64,000 nt of DNA from Apiosordaria backusii (taxonomy: Eukaryota > Ascomycota > Sordariomycetes > Sordariales > Lasiosphaeriaceae). The translations under genes were made by a program, and so were the position numbers. The stretch covers positions 2,418,001 to 2,482,000 of the forward strand of contig JAUKTV010000003.1 of assembly GCA_030549205.1 (NCBI GenBank), read 5' to 3'. Positions 12,201-22,849 of this stretch are shown here, piece after piece. The notes below the pieces were generated by a model. It searched no databases. It had not been told where the DNA came from and saw nothing but the letters and a program-made list of their open reading frames with translations. The stretch's first letter is position 1. The number at the start of each line of letters is the position of its first letter.

Positions 12201-13296
12201 TTAATAGTCTCATTAACCATCACAACCCCACTCCCCACCACCTCCCCCCCAATCCCACACCCCTCCAGAAACCCCGCCAGATCAAACCCCCTCCTCCCAC
12301 TATCATCCCCATTCCCCCCTGCGGCAATCTCCGCCAGAGCAATCTGCACCCCATCCTCGATAACCAACGGCTGGGGCTGCGTATACAGCATCGTGATCAA
12401 CATCTGCGGTATCGTCGTCCCATTCCCATTCCCATTCAGCACCTTGAATGGCACCAGCGGGTTTGTTTCAGACGTTAAAACAGGGTTGTCAAAATCACGG
12501 AGCCGGAGCCCAGATTGGAGGTAGGTGAGGGAGAGTTGGGCGGATGCCAAAAGGGAGGTGGGGTCGAATGACGCGAAAGAGGAGAGGTTGAGGGACATTT
12601 CGAGGCCGATGGCGAGGTAGGTTTTGTTGAGGGCTCCTTGGGGGAAGAGGAGGATTGGTTCTTGGGCGAGGTCTAACGGGTGGTTAGTGATACTGGAGGG
12701 GAAAGAAAGGGGGGAAAGGGGGGCTACGAACCGTCAAAGGTACATTGTCCTCCTGGGGGGAGGATGGTATTCCCAACTTTCATGAGGATGTTTTTGGGTT
12801 GGGGGGGTTGCTGCTGTTGTCCTTCACCATTGCCGTTCTCACCACCTTGACCTTGACCTTGGCCATTACTGTTCCCGTTACCGTTACCGTTGCCATTTCC
12901 ATTCCCACCACGGAACCTCCCACGGAAACCACCCCGCCATCTACTCCTCCACCCTTGACCTCTGCCGCTTCCACTGTATCCCCCTCCACCGCCGCCATAT
13001 CCCCCTCCATAACCACCACCCCCGTTAAACCCAGGGTCACCAGCAGTAGGATCAAAGTTCTCTCCGTTGGGGCCAGGGCCGTCAACGGCGGTGTTGAACT
13101 CCCCTTCGGGACCAGCTCCTGGTCCTTCAACACCATTGTTGTTGTTGTTGTTATTGTTGTTGTTCCCGTTGTTGCCATTTCCAAACCCAAACCCAAAACT
13201 ACCACCAAAAAACCCACCACCAGGGGCACGAGAAAACAGCCCTGCTTGGGCTGTCGAGCCCAAAAGGGAGACAGCGAGAACGGGTAGCAGTTTCAT
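9242..13296 (-). CDS. Secreted PEBP-like, Ala/Gly- and Ser/Asp-repeat, probably GPI-anchored wall protein
   Basis: Two exons (13296-12732 and 12672-9242) give 1331 aa; the 60-bp intron has an unusual GTTCGT donor. Order of parts: signal peptide (residues 1-18); Gly/Asn-rich segment (about 20-150); a domain resembling fungal phosphatidylethanolamine-binding-like (PEBP) proteins (about 165-375), with MLYTQPQP and RRGFDLAGFLEGCGIGGEVVG as landmarks across its end; a very long Ala/Gly alternating region broken by about four ~20-aa Thr/Val modules with TTDAAGSVATLTST; a Ser/Gly/Asp/Asn-rich region with five Cys modules (CDICDQI, CDICDSI, CKSGCDH, CKSGGCDH, CTTCSS); a Ser/Thr/Pro-rich stretch; and a hydrophobic C-terminal tail without a cytoplasmic end, which suggests a GPI anchor. 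It probably sits in the plasma membrane or wall. The PEBP-like call is moderate and no function is assigned to the repeats. Confidence 0.8.
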
Positions 13297-16068
13297 TGTG
13301 GGCTGCTATCCCTTTGATCTTCTTGTGTGTGACAAATCAAAAAATGAAATGTATAATAAAAGAGAAGATTGATGATGATGTGTATCAAAGTAAAGAGATG
13401 GCAAAGTTGACGAATGGAAAGCGTGAAAAGATGTGTTACCCAAACATAGAAGAAACTTGACTAACTCCTTCCTGTGTAATGATTTCTCAAAGAAAGAAGA
13501 AGAAGAAGAGATGGTGAAGGAACAGAGAATGGGATGAAAAGAGATGATTGAGAAACGAGTCTGGGGGATAGGCGGCCTTGAATATCACCTCCATCGAGAC
13601 CCTCAACCTACATCTCAAGCCAAGGCCGACCCATCCAGACGGACGGACGGACCAACTTACATGGACGAACTGGAACAACAGGCACAAGGTCTTGATACAA
13701 ACCACACATACACACACACACATGGTCAAGTTGAGCGAGCCCTTTCCTAGCATAGAAGTGACATAAACGTTCCTTGCATAATTCGACGGGAAGAAGGTAG
13801 TGGTCGGTTTGTTGTTGACCCTCGTCTGAGTAACTCTATCTTGCTTTCAGTAGGGACGGTATAGATTAGATGAGAAAGGCGAGGACCACAAGTTTGGGAT
13901 GCAGACCGGATGGGAAGCCCCGGCCTGGCCATCCTTTTGGTGGGACTAACAGCACTTGCTGGGGCAGATGCGCTGTGGACAATAGTGAGAAGACGAAGAA
14001 CAAGTTTCCGTTGGGTATTCCACAAGGCATGGCTGTGGAATGTGCTGCGAGCCGGTTTCAACAGCTCATAGCATAGCAGGCCAACAACTGCTGTACTCTG
14101 TGTCCGGGTTACCAAGGCCGGTCGGGTCGGGTTTGTTTGGACTTGGACTGCCGGCCGGCCCGGGTTCTGGGCTGGGCCAGTGTACAAATGCGCAGCCGGG
14201 ATGAGATATTCATCTAATCTGTGTTGACGAGCTTCAATTGAGTTCGGTTGGTTAGAGGTGACGGATGACTAAGGATGGCCTTGACAGGTAGACCCTCAAA
14301 CAGACAAGAAGGCAGTGTTCGAGTGTCAAGTCTGAAGTGCCGGTTGGTGGACGGGAGCTGGGGGCTGGTGGGAGCTAAGATCTGAGATCTCCCCTTCCCG
14401 CTTGTCATCAGAAACTGTGGAAGATCTTCTTGGAAGCGATTTGGCCTGCCTGGTCTCACGGGAGAGCGGCACAGACCATCCGCGGCGGCTAGGGGAGGCT
14501 GCGCCGTGCGGCACTGAGGTGCCGGCTCACCTTGGCATGTCACCTTGTGAACTGTTTGAGAGACAAGAAGGTTGGGAAGGAGTGCGGTTTTCCCCATGTT
14601 CCAAAATCCATGGTCGAAGGAGGTCGTTTCGGATATGTTTGGAAACACCAAGAACTGTGTACGCAGTGTCTATGGTTGAAAGTTGAGGCCTTGGGTCTAA
14701 ATCCTTAGGCTCCTCGGTTTGTCCCACCCCAAGATAGCAACATGACGTTCCAAGACTAGCCAAGGTCTTGGGAGGACGCCTTTTTGTGGTGCAAGAGTCT
14801 TGGAGACGACAATCAACAGCGATGATGGTCGTTCATTGGGCATGAATTCTGACTCGACAACCGGATACTGGTGACACGTGCTGTGAGTGAGGGTATTATG
14901 CATAACAAAGATTCTGGGATCGGCAGAAATCATATCATACAGCTTCCTGCAGCTCATGACGATATTGGTGTGGTGTTGATGCAAGTCACTGCAGAGCGGA
15001 AGCTGTGTTGGTTGGGATGAACATCAGCTGCAGCGCACAGACCAGCCGCTCAAATGCTACCCAATATGGAAAGCTGCATAAGGGTTAGGGTCCGCTGCAC
15101 GAAGCCTTCAGCTTACCCCGGAAAATAGATACTGAGGGACTTCGAAATCTAGAATCAAACATTCCGTGATCGGGTCTCTGGAGAATATTTGACAGGCATC
15201 AACTGACATAAATTTTCGCAGATATTCTGCTGTGTTTCCCACCAAAAGTTCCGTATCACAATGTGAGGAGGTGCAATTGGCGGTAAACGGTTCGCCTCAA
15301 GCGAAGAGGTCGGAGCCGGGCCCGGACGCCTTGGCAAAGATTGGCAGCGCCGTTAGCGTGGGTCTTGGTTCCCGCATGCGCAGATTCCGGAGGAGGGGGG
15401 AGGAGACGGAGCCATTCAGAGATCGAGACTCTGATATTGCACCCTGCGTGTGATGCCCGATCTTCTAAAAGTTGTCCGACGCTTGCCTCTGGAGGCTCTG
15501 GTGACCTCTCGTGTTGGTGGGCAGCCGAGGGGTGGCTTGACAGTAGTAACACATTTCGTCAGCTGAACAAAGGCAAAAGCGGCCAGGGCGGCGGGAAAGA
15601 GCGAACGCAACGTCCGCCCCCAGTTTCCCGCCAATTGCCCCAAGTGTCCACCAAACTCGCCAAGTGCTGTTGGATGGCTCAGGCAGCTGGGGCGCCTCTC
15701 AATCCTGTTTCATCAGAGGAGACAAGAGCTAACAAGAAGCTTGTTTCCCGACTCAGCCTGGTGCTCCATCACGTGGAAATGTTGATACCAAGCAAGCTAC
15801 CCGCCCAAGACCCTGGAAGACAGCAAATCCATCGACATGCAGCAAACAGCCTGGTTTAGGGCCTGGTTCTGTCAGAACTGATATATAATCTTATCCTCCC
15901 CCTCCCCGTGCCCCAGGTCATCCCGTTTCGACCACATCTGGAGACGAGACCGGCCGTCCTCCCCCGACCTTTTCCCTTCTCTTGGGTGACCGTGGTGGCT
16001 TGATTCTAAACTTTGTTTTCATTGTATCTATTCAGTCACGTCTATCAACACAACGGGCTTACCACTCG
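13297..16068. other. Long shared upstream region of the wall protein (-) and the antiporter (+)
   Basis: About 2.8 kb between divergently transcribed genes. It includes an (AC)n tract (about 13706-13722) and GA-rich and CT-rich tracts. Open frames exist on both strands, but none has family-like sequence or a signal peptide. It is most simply two promoters plus unassigned intergenic DNA. Confidence 0.5.
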
Positions 16069-19000
16069 ATGGCGGGCGGTGAGCTTTCGGGCAACGGCAC
16101 TGGGGCCCCTCCCCAAGCCGGTGTCCTTGAAGGCGTCAACCCAATCGAGTACACTCCATCAAATCCCATCACGCTGTTTATTATTCAGGTCAGTTGTTGA
16201 TCGAAATTCCCGCCGTCCCACCTCACCGAATCCCGAGTCCAAAGCCGCGGGCCGTGAAACGAAACACGGCCCCGCGCGGCGACCGGCCGTTATGATTCTC
16301 GGTCTGAGTGGTTATGGTACACGGTCCGGCTAACAATAGACGCGTGCAATAAACACACAGGCCATCATTGTCATCATCTTCTGTCAACTGCTTTCTTGTA
16401 AGTCGCCCAATGAATCGCTGCGCTTTTCAAGCCACATCATACTGACTAACTGGTTTCAGATCCTCTTCGATGGCTGCATCAGCCTCGTGTTATCGCCGAG
16501 GTTCTCGGTGGAATCCTGTTGGGTCCCTCGGTGATGATGAGAATACCTGGCTTTGAAGCCAGTATGTTGTTTTCTCATAGAAAGTGTTGTGTTTTGGTGT
16601 TTACTAACAACCTGCGACAGCCATCTTCCCGCCCGCGTCTATGCCAGTATTCAACAATGTTGCCAACCTCGGGCTCATTATCTTCTTATTCCTTGTTGCA
16701 TTGGAAGTTGACATTCGTCTCTTCACCCAAAACTGGAAGGCCGCCTTAAGCGTAGGCATGGCCGGCATGATCCTGCCCTTCGGCCTAGGCTTCGCCATTG
16801 CGTGGGGCTTGTACAAGGAGTTCCACGTCGACGAGAGCATCGGTTTTGGTGTCTTTGGACTGTTCATCGGAACGGCCCTTGCCATTACTGCGTTCCCTGT
16901 CCTGTGCCGAATTCTTTCTGAGCTGAACCTCCTCCGCTCGGGTGTGGGTGTTACCGTCTTGGCTGCCGGTATTGGAAACGACGTGACGGGCTGGGTACTT
17001 CTCGCCCTTTGCGTCGCCTTGACGAACAACGGCAGTGGCCTGGCTGCCCTCTGGGCCTTGCTTTGCTGCATCGGCTGGACTCTTTTTCTCATTTTTGCCG
17101 TCCGGCCTCCCTTTATCTGGATACTCAGGCGGACCGGAAGCTTGCATAATGGCCCTACCCAGGGAATGGTTGCCTTGACCCTGCTGATGGTGCTGGCCTC
17201 TTCTTGGTTTACTGGTGGGTTTGGCTTATCCCAGGTATCCGATACATGCGCTAACTGGACCAGGAATTATTGGTGTTCATCCCATTTTTGGAGCCTTTTT
17301 GGTTGGACTGATCTGTCCTCACGATGGCGGTTTCGCTATCAAGCTCACTGAGAAGATTGAGGATCTTATCTCGGTCCTCTTTCTGCCTCTGTACTTTGCC
17401 CTATCTGGGCTGAAGACTAACTTAGGTCTGCTCAACGATGGCGTCACATGGGGCTATTGCATTGGTGTCATTGTCTGCGCCTTTGCTGGTAAGATTATTG
17501 GTGGCACTCTCGCGGCTCGCGCGAACAAGCTGCTCTGGCGTGAGAGTTTCACTATTGGTGCTCTCATGTCGTGCAAGGGATTGGTTGAGTTGATTGTGCT
17601 TGTAAGTCTTCTGTGGCGATATCAAATTGACCACGGTATGCTGACAAGATCTCAGAACATTGGTTACCAGGCAGGTATTCTGTCCGAGACCACCTTCAGC
17701 ATGTTCGTCGTCATGGCTTTGGTCACCACTGTTGCCACGACTCCCATGACCAAGCTCCTGTACCCGAACTGGTATCAGAAGAAGGTTGAAAGGTGGAGGA
17801 AGGGTGAGATTGATTGGGATGGCAACCCGCTAAACCCCTCCGAAAGCCTTCAAGGAGGTATTAACAAGGGGGTCGACACCCAGATTCGCCGCCTCATGGT
17901 TCATCTTCGTCTTGACAGTCTTCCCAGTCTGTTCACCTTTATCACCATTCTCAAGCCCGAGAGCGTCTCCAAGAAGCAAGTCGAATCAGAAACCCCCGAG
18001 GGAGAATCCGCAGAGGTCATCATCAAGAAGCGGCCCCTCGAAGTCCATGGCATGCGCATCCTTGAGCTCACCGACCGTACGTCCTCGGTCATGCACCTCA
18101 CCGAAGGTGAAGACTTTTACAGTCTCCGCGACCCGGTCGTCAATGCCTTCCGTACCTTCTCCCAGCTCAACGACGTAGCCGTGTCCGGCCGCGTCGCTGT
18201 CGTCCCCGCCGTTTCCTACGCCGAGACTATCGTGTCACAGGCCCACGAAGTTTCCTCCGACTTTGCGCTGATCCCCTGGGGTGAAAGCGGAAGCATGTCC
18301 GAAGACCAGTCGTTCCCCGTCACGGCTGACACCAACGAGCGGTTCAAGTCCATCACCCACATTGAGTTCATCAACCAAACGCTCGAGAAAGCGTCTACTG
18401 TGTGCAACACCGGTATATTCATCGACAACGGCTTCGGTGGCATCACCAAACCCGTCGACCGCCCAGAACTCAAGCGCACCAAATCTGCCATTTCCATCCG
18501 CAATCAGGCCGACATTGCCCACCTCCCTGTTGCCAACAAGAGTCATCATATTTTTTTCCCCTTCTTTGGTGGTGCTGATGACCGCGTCGCATTGAGGATC
18601 GTACTTCAACTGGCCAAGAACCCTGACGTATCAGCCACGATCATCCGTATCAACAGCGTTGAGCATGATAAGCCAGCTACTGCCAAGTCGGGTACTGCTT
18701 CTACTTCTACCACTCCTGAGCCTACCACTGCTGAGGATAACAGCGAGACTAACAAGACTGTTGTTGCCTCCTCCACTCCGGGCACCGCAACCCCCGAGGC
18801 CGACGCTGAAGACAGAGCGCTTTATGCCACGCTCAAGAGCTCCTTGCCGCAAGAGCTGGCGACTAGAGTGACGTTCGGGGAAGCCCATATCGCCGTTGGG
18901 AAGGAGGAGTTGAAGGAGATTGTGGTTTTGGCGCAACAGGCTGTGGGCAATACGAGGGATAATGCTGGTGATGTTGTTGTGCTCGGCAGGCGCAATGCTA

Positions 19001-19143
19001 AGAAGGTTGCTGCTGAGGGAAACAACACCGCGGGGGTGCCAGACTTGAAGAATACTGTCGGTGAGGTGGCGGAGAGGCTGATCACCACGGGGATTAGGGC
19101 TAGTTTGTTGGTTATTCAGGCTGGCGGGAGAGGCCATGTTTAA
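16069..19143 (+). CDS. kha1: Kha1-type monovalent cation/H+ antiporter (CPA2 family)
   Basis: Putative K+(Na+)/H+ exchanger of intracellular membranes (Golgi/endosomal in yeast Kha1), for organelle ion and pH balance. Six exons (16069-16188, 16361-16397, 16460-16561, 16621-17214, 17264-17601, 17656-19143) give 892 aa. Each junction restores conserved sequence: HQPRVIAEVLGGILLGPS, MPVFNNVANLGLI, FFVALEVD-like FLVALEVD, GIIGVHPIFGAFLVGLICP and LMSCKGLVELIVLNIG. About twelve membrane segments fill residues 25-430; the cytosolic C-terminal half has nucleotide-binding/USP-like sequence, as in yeast Kha1. The start is the ATG just before the first conserved residues; an in-frame ATG at 15982 is possible but adds an unconserved leader. 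The 37-nt second exon is notable. Yeast Kha1 is of similar length (about 870 aa). Confidence 0.93.
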
Positions 19144-19943
19144 AGGGATCAATGAGGTAAATAATGGGTGGTTGGTTGATGAAACTGACATTCATGATAA
19201 TGGGTTGATGATGGATGGATGAATGGGTTGTGGTCCATGAGTATTATTACTCGGATCTTTGACTAATTGTGTATGGGAATATGAGTGATACCCCCTCTTT
19301 CGTTTTTGGGATACATTACATACGGTAAACGGTTTATAGCTAGCATGTAGTTTGCATAGTGCGGTATAGCGTGGGCAATTTGCATATATAATATGGTTGT
19401 TTATTTGTATCATTTGTTTTGGTATCAGATAGATGTCTTTGGTTCGATGTGAATATGGCAGTAACCATCTCTTCTCGTTCATAACGACCTTGTTTGCAAC
19501 AGCAAGCACCTTTGCCCGACCGTATGAAAGTCGTTGAGTTGTGAGACGGGATCTTTTGCTCGCTATTTCGTACAGCCAAATATGAAAGGAAACATTTTCT
19601 CTTCTTTTTTTTCTACCGCAGAGCCAAACCCCTTTCAATGCCCGCAATACGCCCCCCAAACTAAATACCAAAAAGAGTTTGTATTTACATGATCTTGACA
19701 ATAAACAGATATAATATAGCCCTCCTTGTCTTATGTGCGTAAGTATGCTTGATCGAGAAACTTTCGAAACAAAGTGATGTAACTATCCAACCCATGCAAT
19801 GCGAATGCATGCAAAAAATCCGAGCAAGTGGTAGTGGGTGGGTGAGGTGAGACGAAAACATATCGAAACAACACGTCTTACAACCCCCCCCTCTTATCTC
19901 TTGTACAACATCACACCCATTCCACAACCTTCTTGTATACCTC
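19144..19943. other. Convergent 3' flanks
   Basis: Eight hundred AT-rich bases between the ends of two convergent genes (antiporter + and DHBP synthase -). It fits two 3' UTRs with no gene between them. I see no protein-like frame or structured RNA. Confidence 0.55.
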
Positions 19944-20725
19944 TTATTGACTCCCATTCACCCCCTTCAACTTCCCCTCCGTCTTCTCAAGGTACTCAAC
20001 CATATCCGCAATCGTCGCCACCTTGAGCCCCCACCTCCTCGCAAAATCCACGCACGCCTGCCCCCTCATCATCCCCGGCTCCTCCCTCACCGCCCTCCCC
20101 TCCACCTCAATCCCATCCTCCACCAACTCTGAAATCACCCCGGCAAGCTTCTTCCCCGCCAACCTACACAAGTCAATCGCAGCCTCGGTATGCCCCCTCC
20201 TATCCCTCACTCCACCCTCCCTAGCTCTCAAAGGGAAGACATGCCCCGGCCGGCGAAACGTCTCCGGGGTGGAAGCAGGATCGGCAAGCTGCCTGCAGAC
20301 CAGCGCGCGGTCGTGGGCGGAGATGCCGGTGGTGACGGAGGGGTCGGAGGAGTCAATGGAGATGGTGTAGGCCGTGGTGCGGAGGTCTTGGTTGTGGGTG
20401 ACCATTTGGGGCAGGTCGAGGGAGAGGCAGCGGTCGGGGAGGATGGGGGCGCAGATGAGGCCGGAGGAGTGGCGGATGAGGAAGGCCATTTGCTGGGGGG
20501 TGATGGACTCGGCGGCGATGATGAGGTCGGCTTCGTTTTCGCGGGAGGGGTCGTCGAGGATGACGACGAATTCACCTTTTCCTGCGTTGGGGCTTTAGTA
20601 TGGGGGGTAGGGGGGATATAAAAGGGGGGAAACGAACGGAAGGCTTCAATGGTGTCGGGGATGGAGTCGAATTGGGAGGAGTCGATGTGGTCGGCTGTTG
20701 TGGTGGTGGTGGTGGCGGAAGGCAT
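19944..20725 (-). CDS. rib3: 3,4-dihydroxy-2-butanone 4-phosphate synthase (riboflavin biosynthesis)
   Basis: Converts ribulose 5-phosphate to 3,4-dihydroxy-2-butanone 4-phosphate plus formate, the four-carbon precursor of riboflavin. Two exons (20725-20638 and 20581-19944) give 241 aa; the intron is 56 bp with a GTTCGT donor. The acidic metal-binding loop LDDPSRENEAD lies at residues 38-48, the catalytic RPGHVFPLRAREGGV at 140-154 and RRGHTEA at 158-164. Length and motif spacing match fungal Rib3, with no fused GTP cyclohydrolase II domain. The ATG at 20725 opens a Thr-rich leader (Ser-Ala-Thr6) before the conserved DTIEAFR start of the family. Divergent from COQ3, with 943 bp between start codons. 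Confidence 0.95.
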
Positions 20726-21668
20726 CTTTGCGGTGTTTTGTTGGGGGCAGCTTCCAGAGATTGGAAGTCGCAAAGAAGGGGACGTTTAAAATGTGTAGAA
20801 ATGTATATACGGTTGAAGGCGGCGACAACGGTGAGGCGCGCGCGCGGTGGTGGTGTGGTGGTGTCGTGCTGCTTGGGACGGAGTAAACTGGCGCTCGGTA
20901 GCAAGTCGGTTGGTAGTGGGGGTTCAGTCGGCTCGGTTGCGACACAACTTTTGAGGGTCCCGAAAAATTGTAGCTTGGGAAAGTTGGAGAGCGACTTCGG
21001 GGGGAAGATGCACCAAGGGTCCTTTTAAGCGGCGGCGACTTTCATTACTCGGCCCAAAATATGCAACGAACGACCTTGGGGTGATCAGCTGCCAATTCAA
21101 GACGCTGATTGAACCCAGTCACTCGGGAAGGCACGAGGGATGTCTTTATTCGGCGCAGGGTATCTCCAATGTGGGGTTACCCTCAAGTCTCTGGCGATGC
21201 CGAAGAATTGGTTTGTTTGGCGTGATCACTATTACTCTGGGATTCTCTATCTTCAGATCCTAAGATAGCAATAAGAAAAATGAATAGTCAACAATTACCA
21301 ACTATCCAAGTCCCCTTACATAAGATTGTTTCCCAAAAACAACTCCATGATGACCATCGCTGACAAACAACCCCTGTGTCATCGACCGCATTCCCACATG
21401 GAATTTCTCATCTGCTTGCGGGCGGCGGCGGCTCGGCTTTCACTGGAAGAGCATTCCCCGCGGCTGATGGATGGACGGCTGCGGGGTACAAACACCGAGC
21501 AACGCTAGAATTGTTCTAGAACCCTGACCATGTCAGCGGGAATGTGCATCTGCGTCAACGTTGGCACGCGCGCGCAAACCAATTCCAGATCGAAAAAGTT
21601 CCCCACGTCCAGCGAACAGCTCCGACAGCATCCGTCCCGCAAGGTGCCCGCCGGCCAACAATCTCAAC
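20726..21668. promoter_or_regulatory. Divergent promoter region RIB3 / COQ3
   Basis: The 943 bp between the RIB3 and COQ3 start codons must hold both promoters. A purine/pyrimidine-skewed GT/GC-rich segment lies near RIB3 (20700-20880). No specific factor site can be assigned with confidence. Confidence 0.4.
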
Positions 21669-22562
21669 ATGCGGTCCTCCCTCCTTCGCCCGGCCGGCCC
21701 CCGGGCCCTCCTCCGATCATCACAATCTCTCTCCCGTCAACTTCTCCCTCTTCGATCCTTCCAACCACCACCACAGCCCCTCTCTGCACCACCACCACGT
21801 CGCACCCACTCAACAACCTCCTCCGTCAACGAAACCGAAATCTCCCACTTCTCCTCCCTAGCCTCCACCTGGTGGGACCCCCACGGCCCCTCCCGCCCCC
21901 TCCACCTCATGAACCCCCACCGCCACGACTTCATCCGGTCCTGCCTTTCCAGTTCCCCCTCCTCCCCCTCTCCCCCATTATCCTACCTCGACGTCGGCTG
22001 CGGCGGCGGCATCTTCGCCGAATCCGCCTCCCGCCTCCCCACCACCCACACCGTAACCGGCATCGACGCCTCCCCCGCCATCCTCACCGTCGCCCGCTCA
22101 CATGCCAAACGCGACCCCTCCCTCTCCCAAAAACTAACCTACCTCAACACCCCCATCGAGTCCCTCGTCCTCCCCCCCGTCGACATCGTCACCTGCTTTG
22201 AAGTCATCGAGCACGTCGACTACCCCTCTCAGTTTCTGTCGGAATTAGTAAAATTTGTCAAGCCGGGGGGGTGGGTGGTGATGAGCACCATTGCGCGGAC
22301 GTGGGCGAGCTGGGTGACGACGAATTTGGTGGCGGAGGATATACTGGGGGTGGTGCCGAGGGGTACGCATGATTGGAATAAGTATTTGCATGAGTATGAG
22401 TTGAGGGAGTGGTTCGCCAAGGAGAATGCGAGGGAGGGGCAAAAGAAATGGGGGGAGGCGAGGGTGATGGGGGTGGTTTTTGTGCCGGGGTGCGGGTGGA
22501 AGGAGGTTAGGGGGAGTGAGAAGATTGGGAATTACTTTTTCGGGGTGCAGAGGTTGGTGTAG
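21669..22562 (+). CDS. coq3: Ubiquinone biosynthesis O-methyltransferase Coq3
   Basis: SAM-dependent O-methyltransferase that carries out both O-methylation steps of coenzyme Q synthesis in the mitochondrial inner-membrane CoQ complex. Single exon, 297 aa. The chosen ATG (21669) begins an Arg/Ser/Leu-rich mitochondrial presequence; an in-frame ATG at 21561 exists but adds an uncharacteristic leader. SAM motif I LDVGCGGG lies at about residues 107-114, followed by GIDAS, FEVIEHVDYP and WVVMSTIARTW, and the family-specific GTHDWNKY near the C-terminus. Length is close to yeast Coq3 (about 310 aa). Codon use shifts from C-rich in the first half to G-rich in the second. Confidence 0.95.
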   Translation: MRSSLLRPAGPRALLRSSQSLSRQLLPLRSFQPPPQPLSAPPPRRTHSTTSSVNETEISHFSSLASTWWDPHGPSRPLHLMNPHRHDFIRSCLSSSPSSPSPPLSYLDVGCGGGIFAESASRLPTTHTVTGIDASPAILTVARSHAKRDPSLSQKLTYLNTPIESLVLPPVDIVTCFEVIEHVDYPSQFLSELVKFVKPGGWVVMSTIARTWASWVTTNLVAEDILGVVPRGTHDWNKYLHEYELREWFAKENAREGQKKWGEARVMGVVFVPGCGWKEVRGSEKIGNYFFGVQRLV

Positions 22563-22849
22563 GGAGATGTATTCCTGATAGAGGGCATCTCATGTGGAGG
22601 CTATGAATAATTATGATTGGATGAGGGATACATAAAAGGAAGAAAGGGAATCTTGTATCAATATTGTAAAAGTAAATGCTGAGAGCAGGATACAACGACA
22701 GATGGTTTGCGGCCGTGTATATCCGCATAAACGATCATGCTTTGGCAAAAGAAAGCAAATGATTATATACCCTATCCAAACACTTGACCCTTTTATGTAA
22801 CCCTCTAATGCTATGAATAAACCATTGAAGCAACAATACAGAAAATGCT

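Noticed and set aside
10901..12524. Very long open frames on the plus strand opposite the wall protein (up to 525 codons)
   Set aside because: They are antisense products of the Ala/Gly codon repeats, consist of Ala-Pro or Ser-Gly-Cys low-complexity sequence, and overlap a gene with a signal peptide and conserved domain on the other strand.
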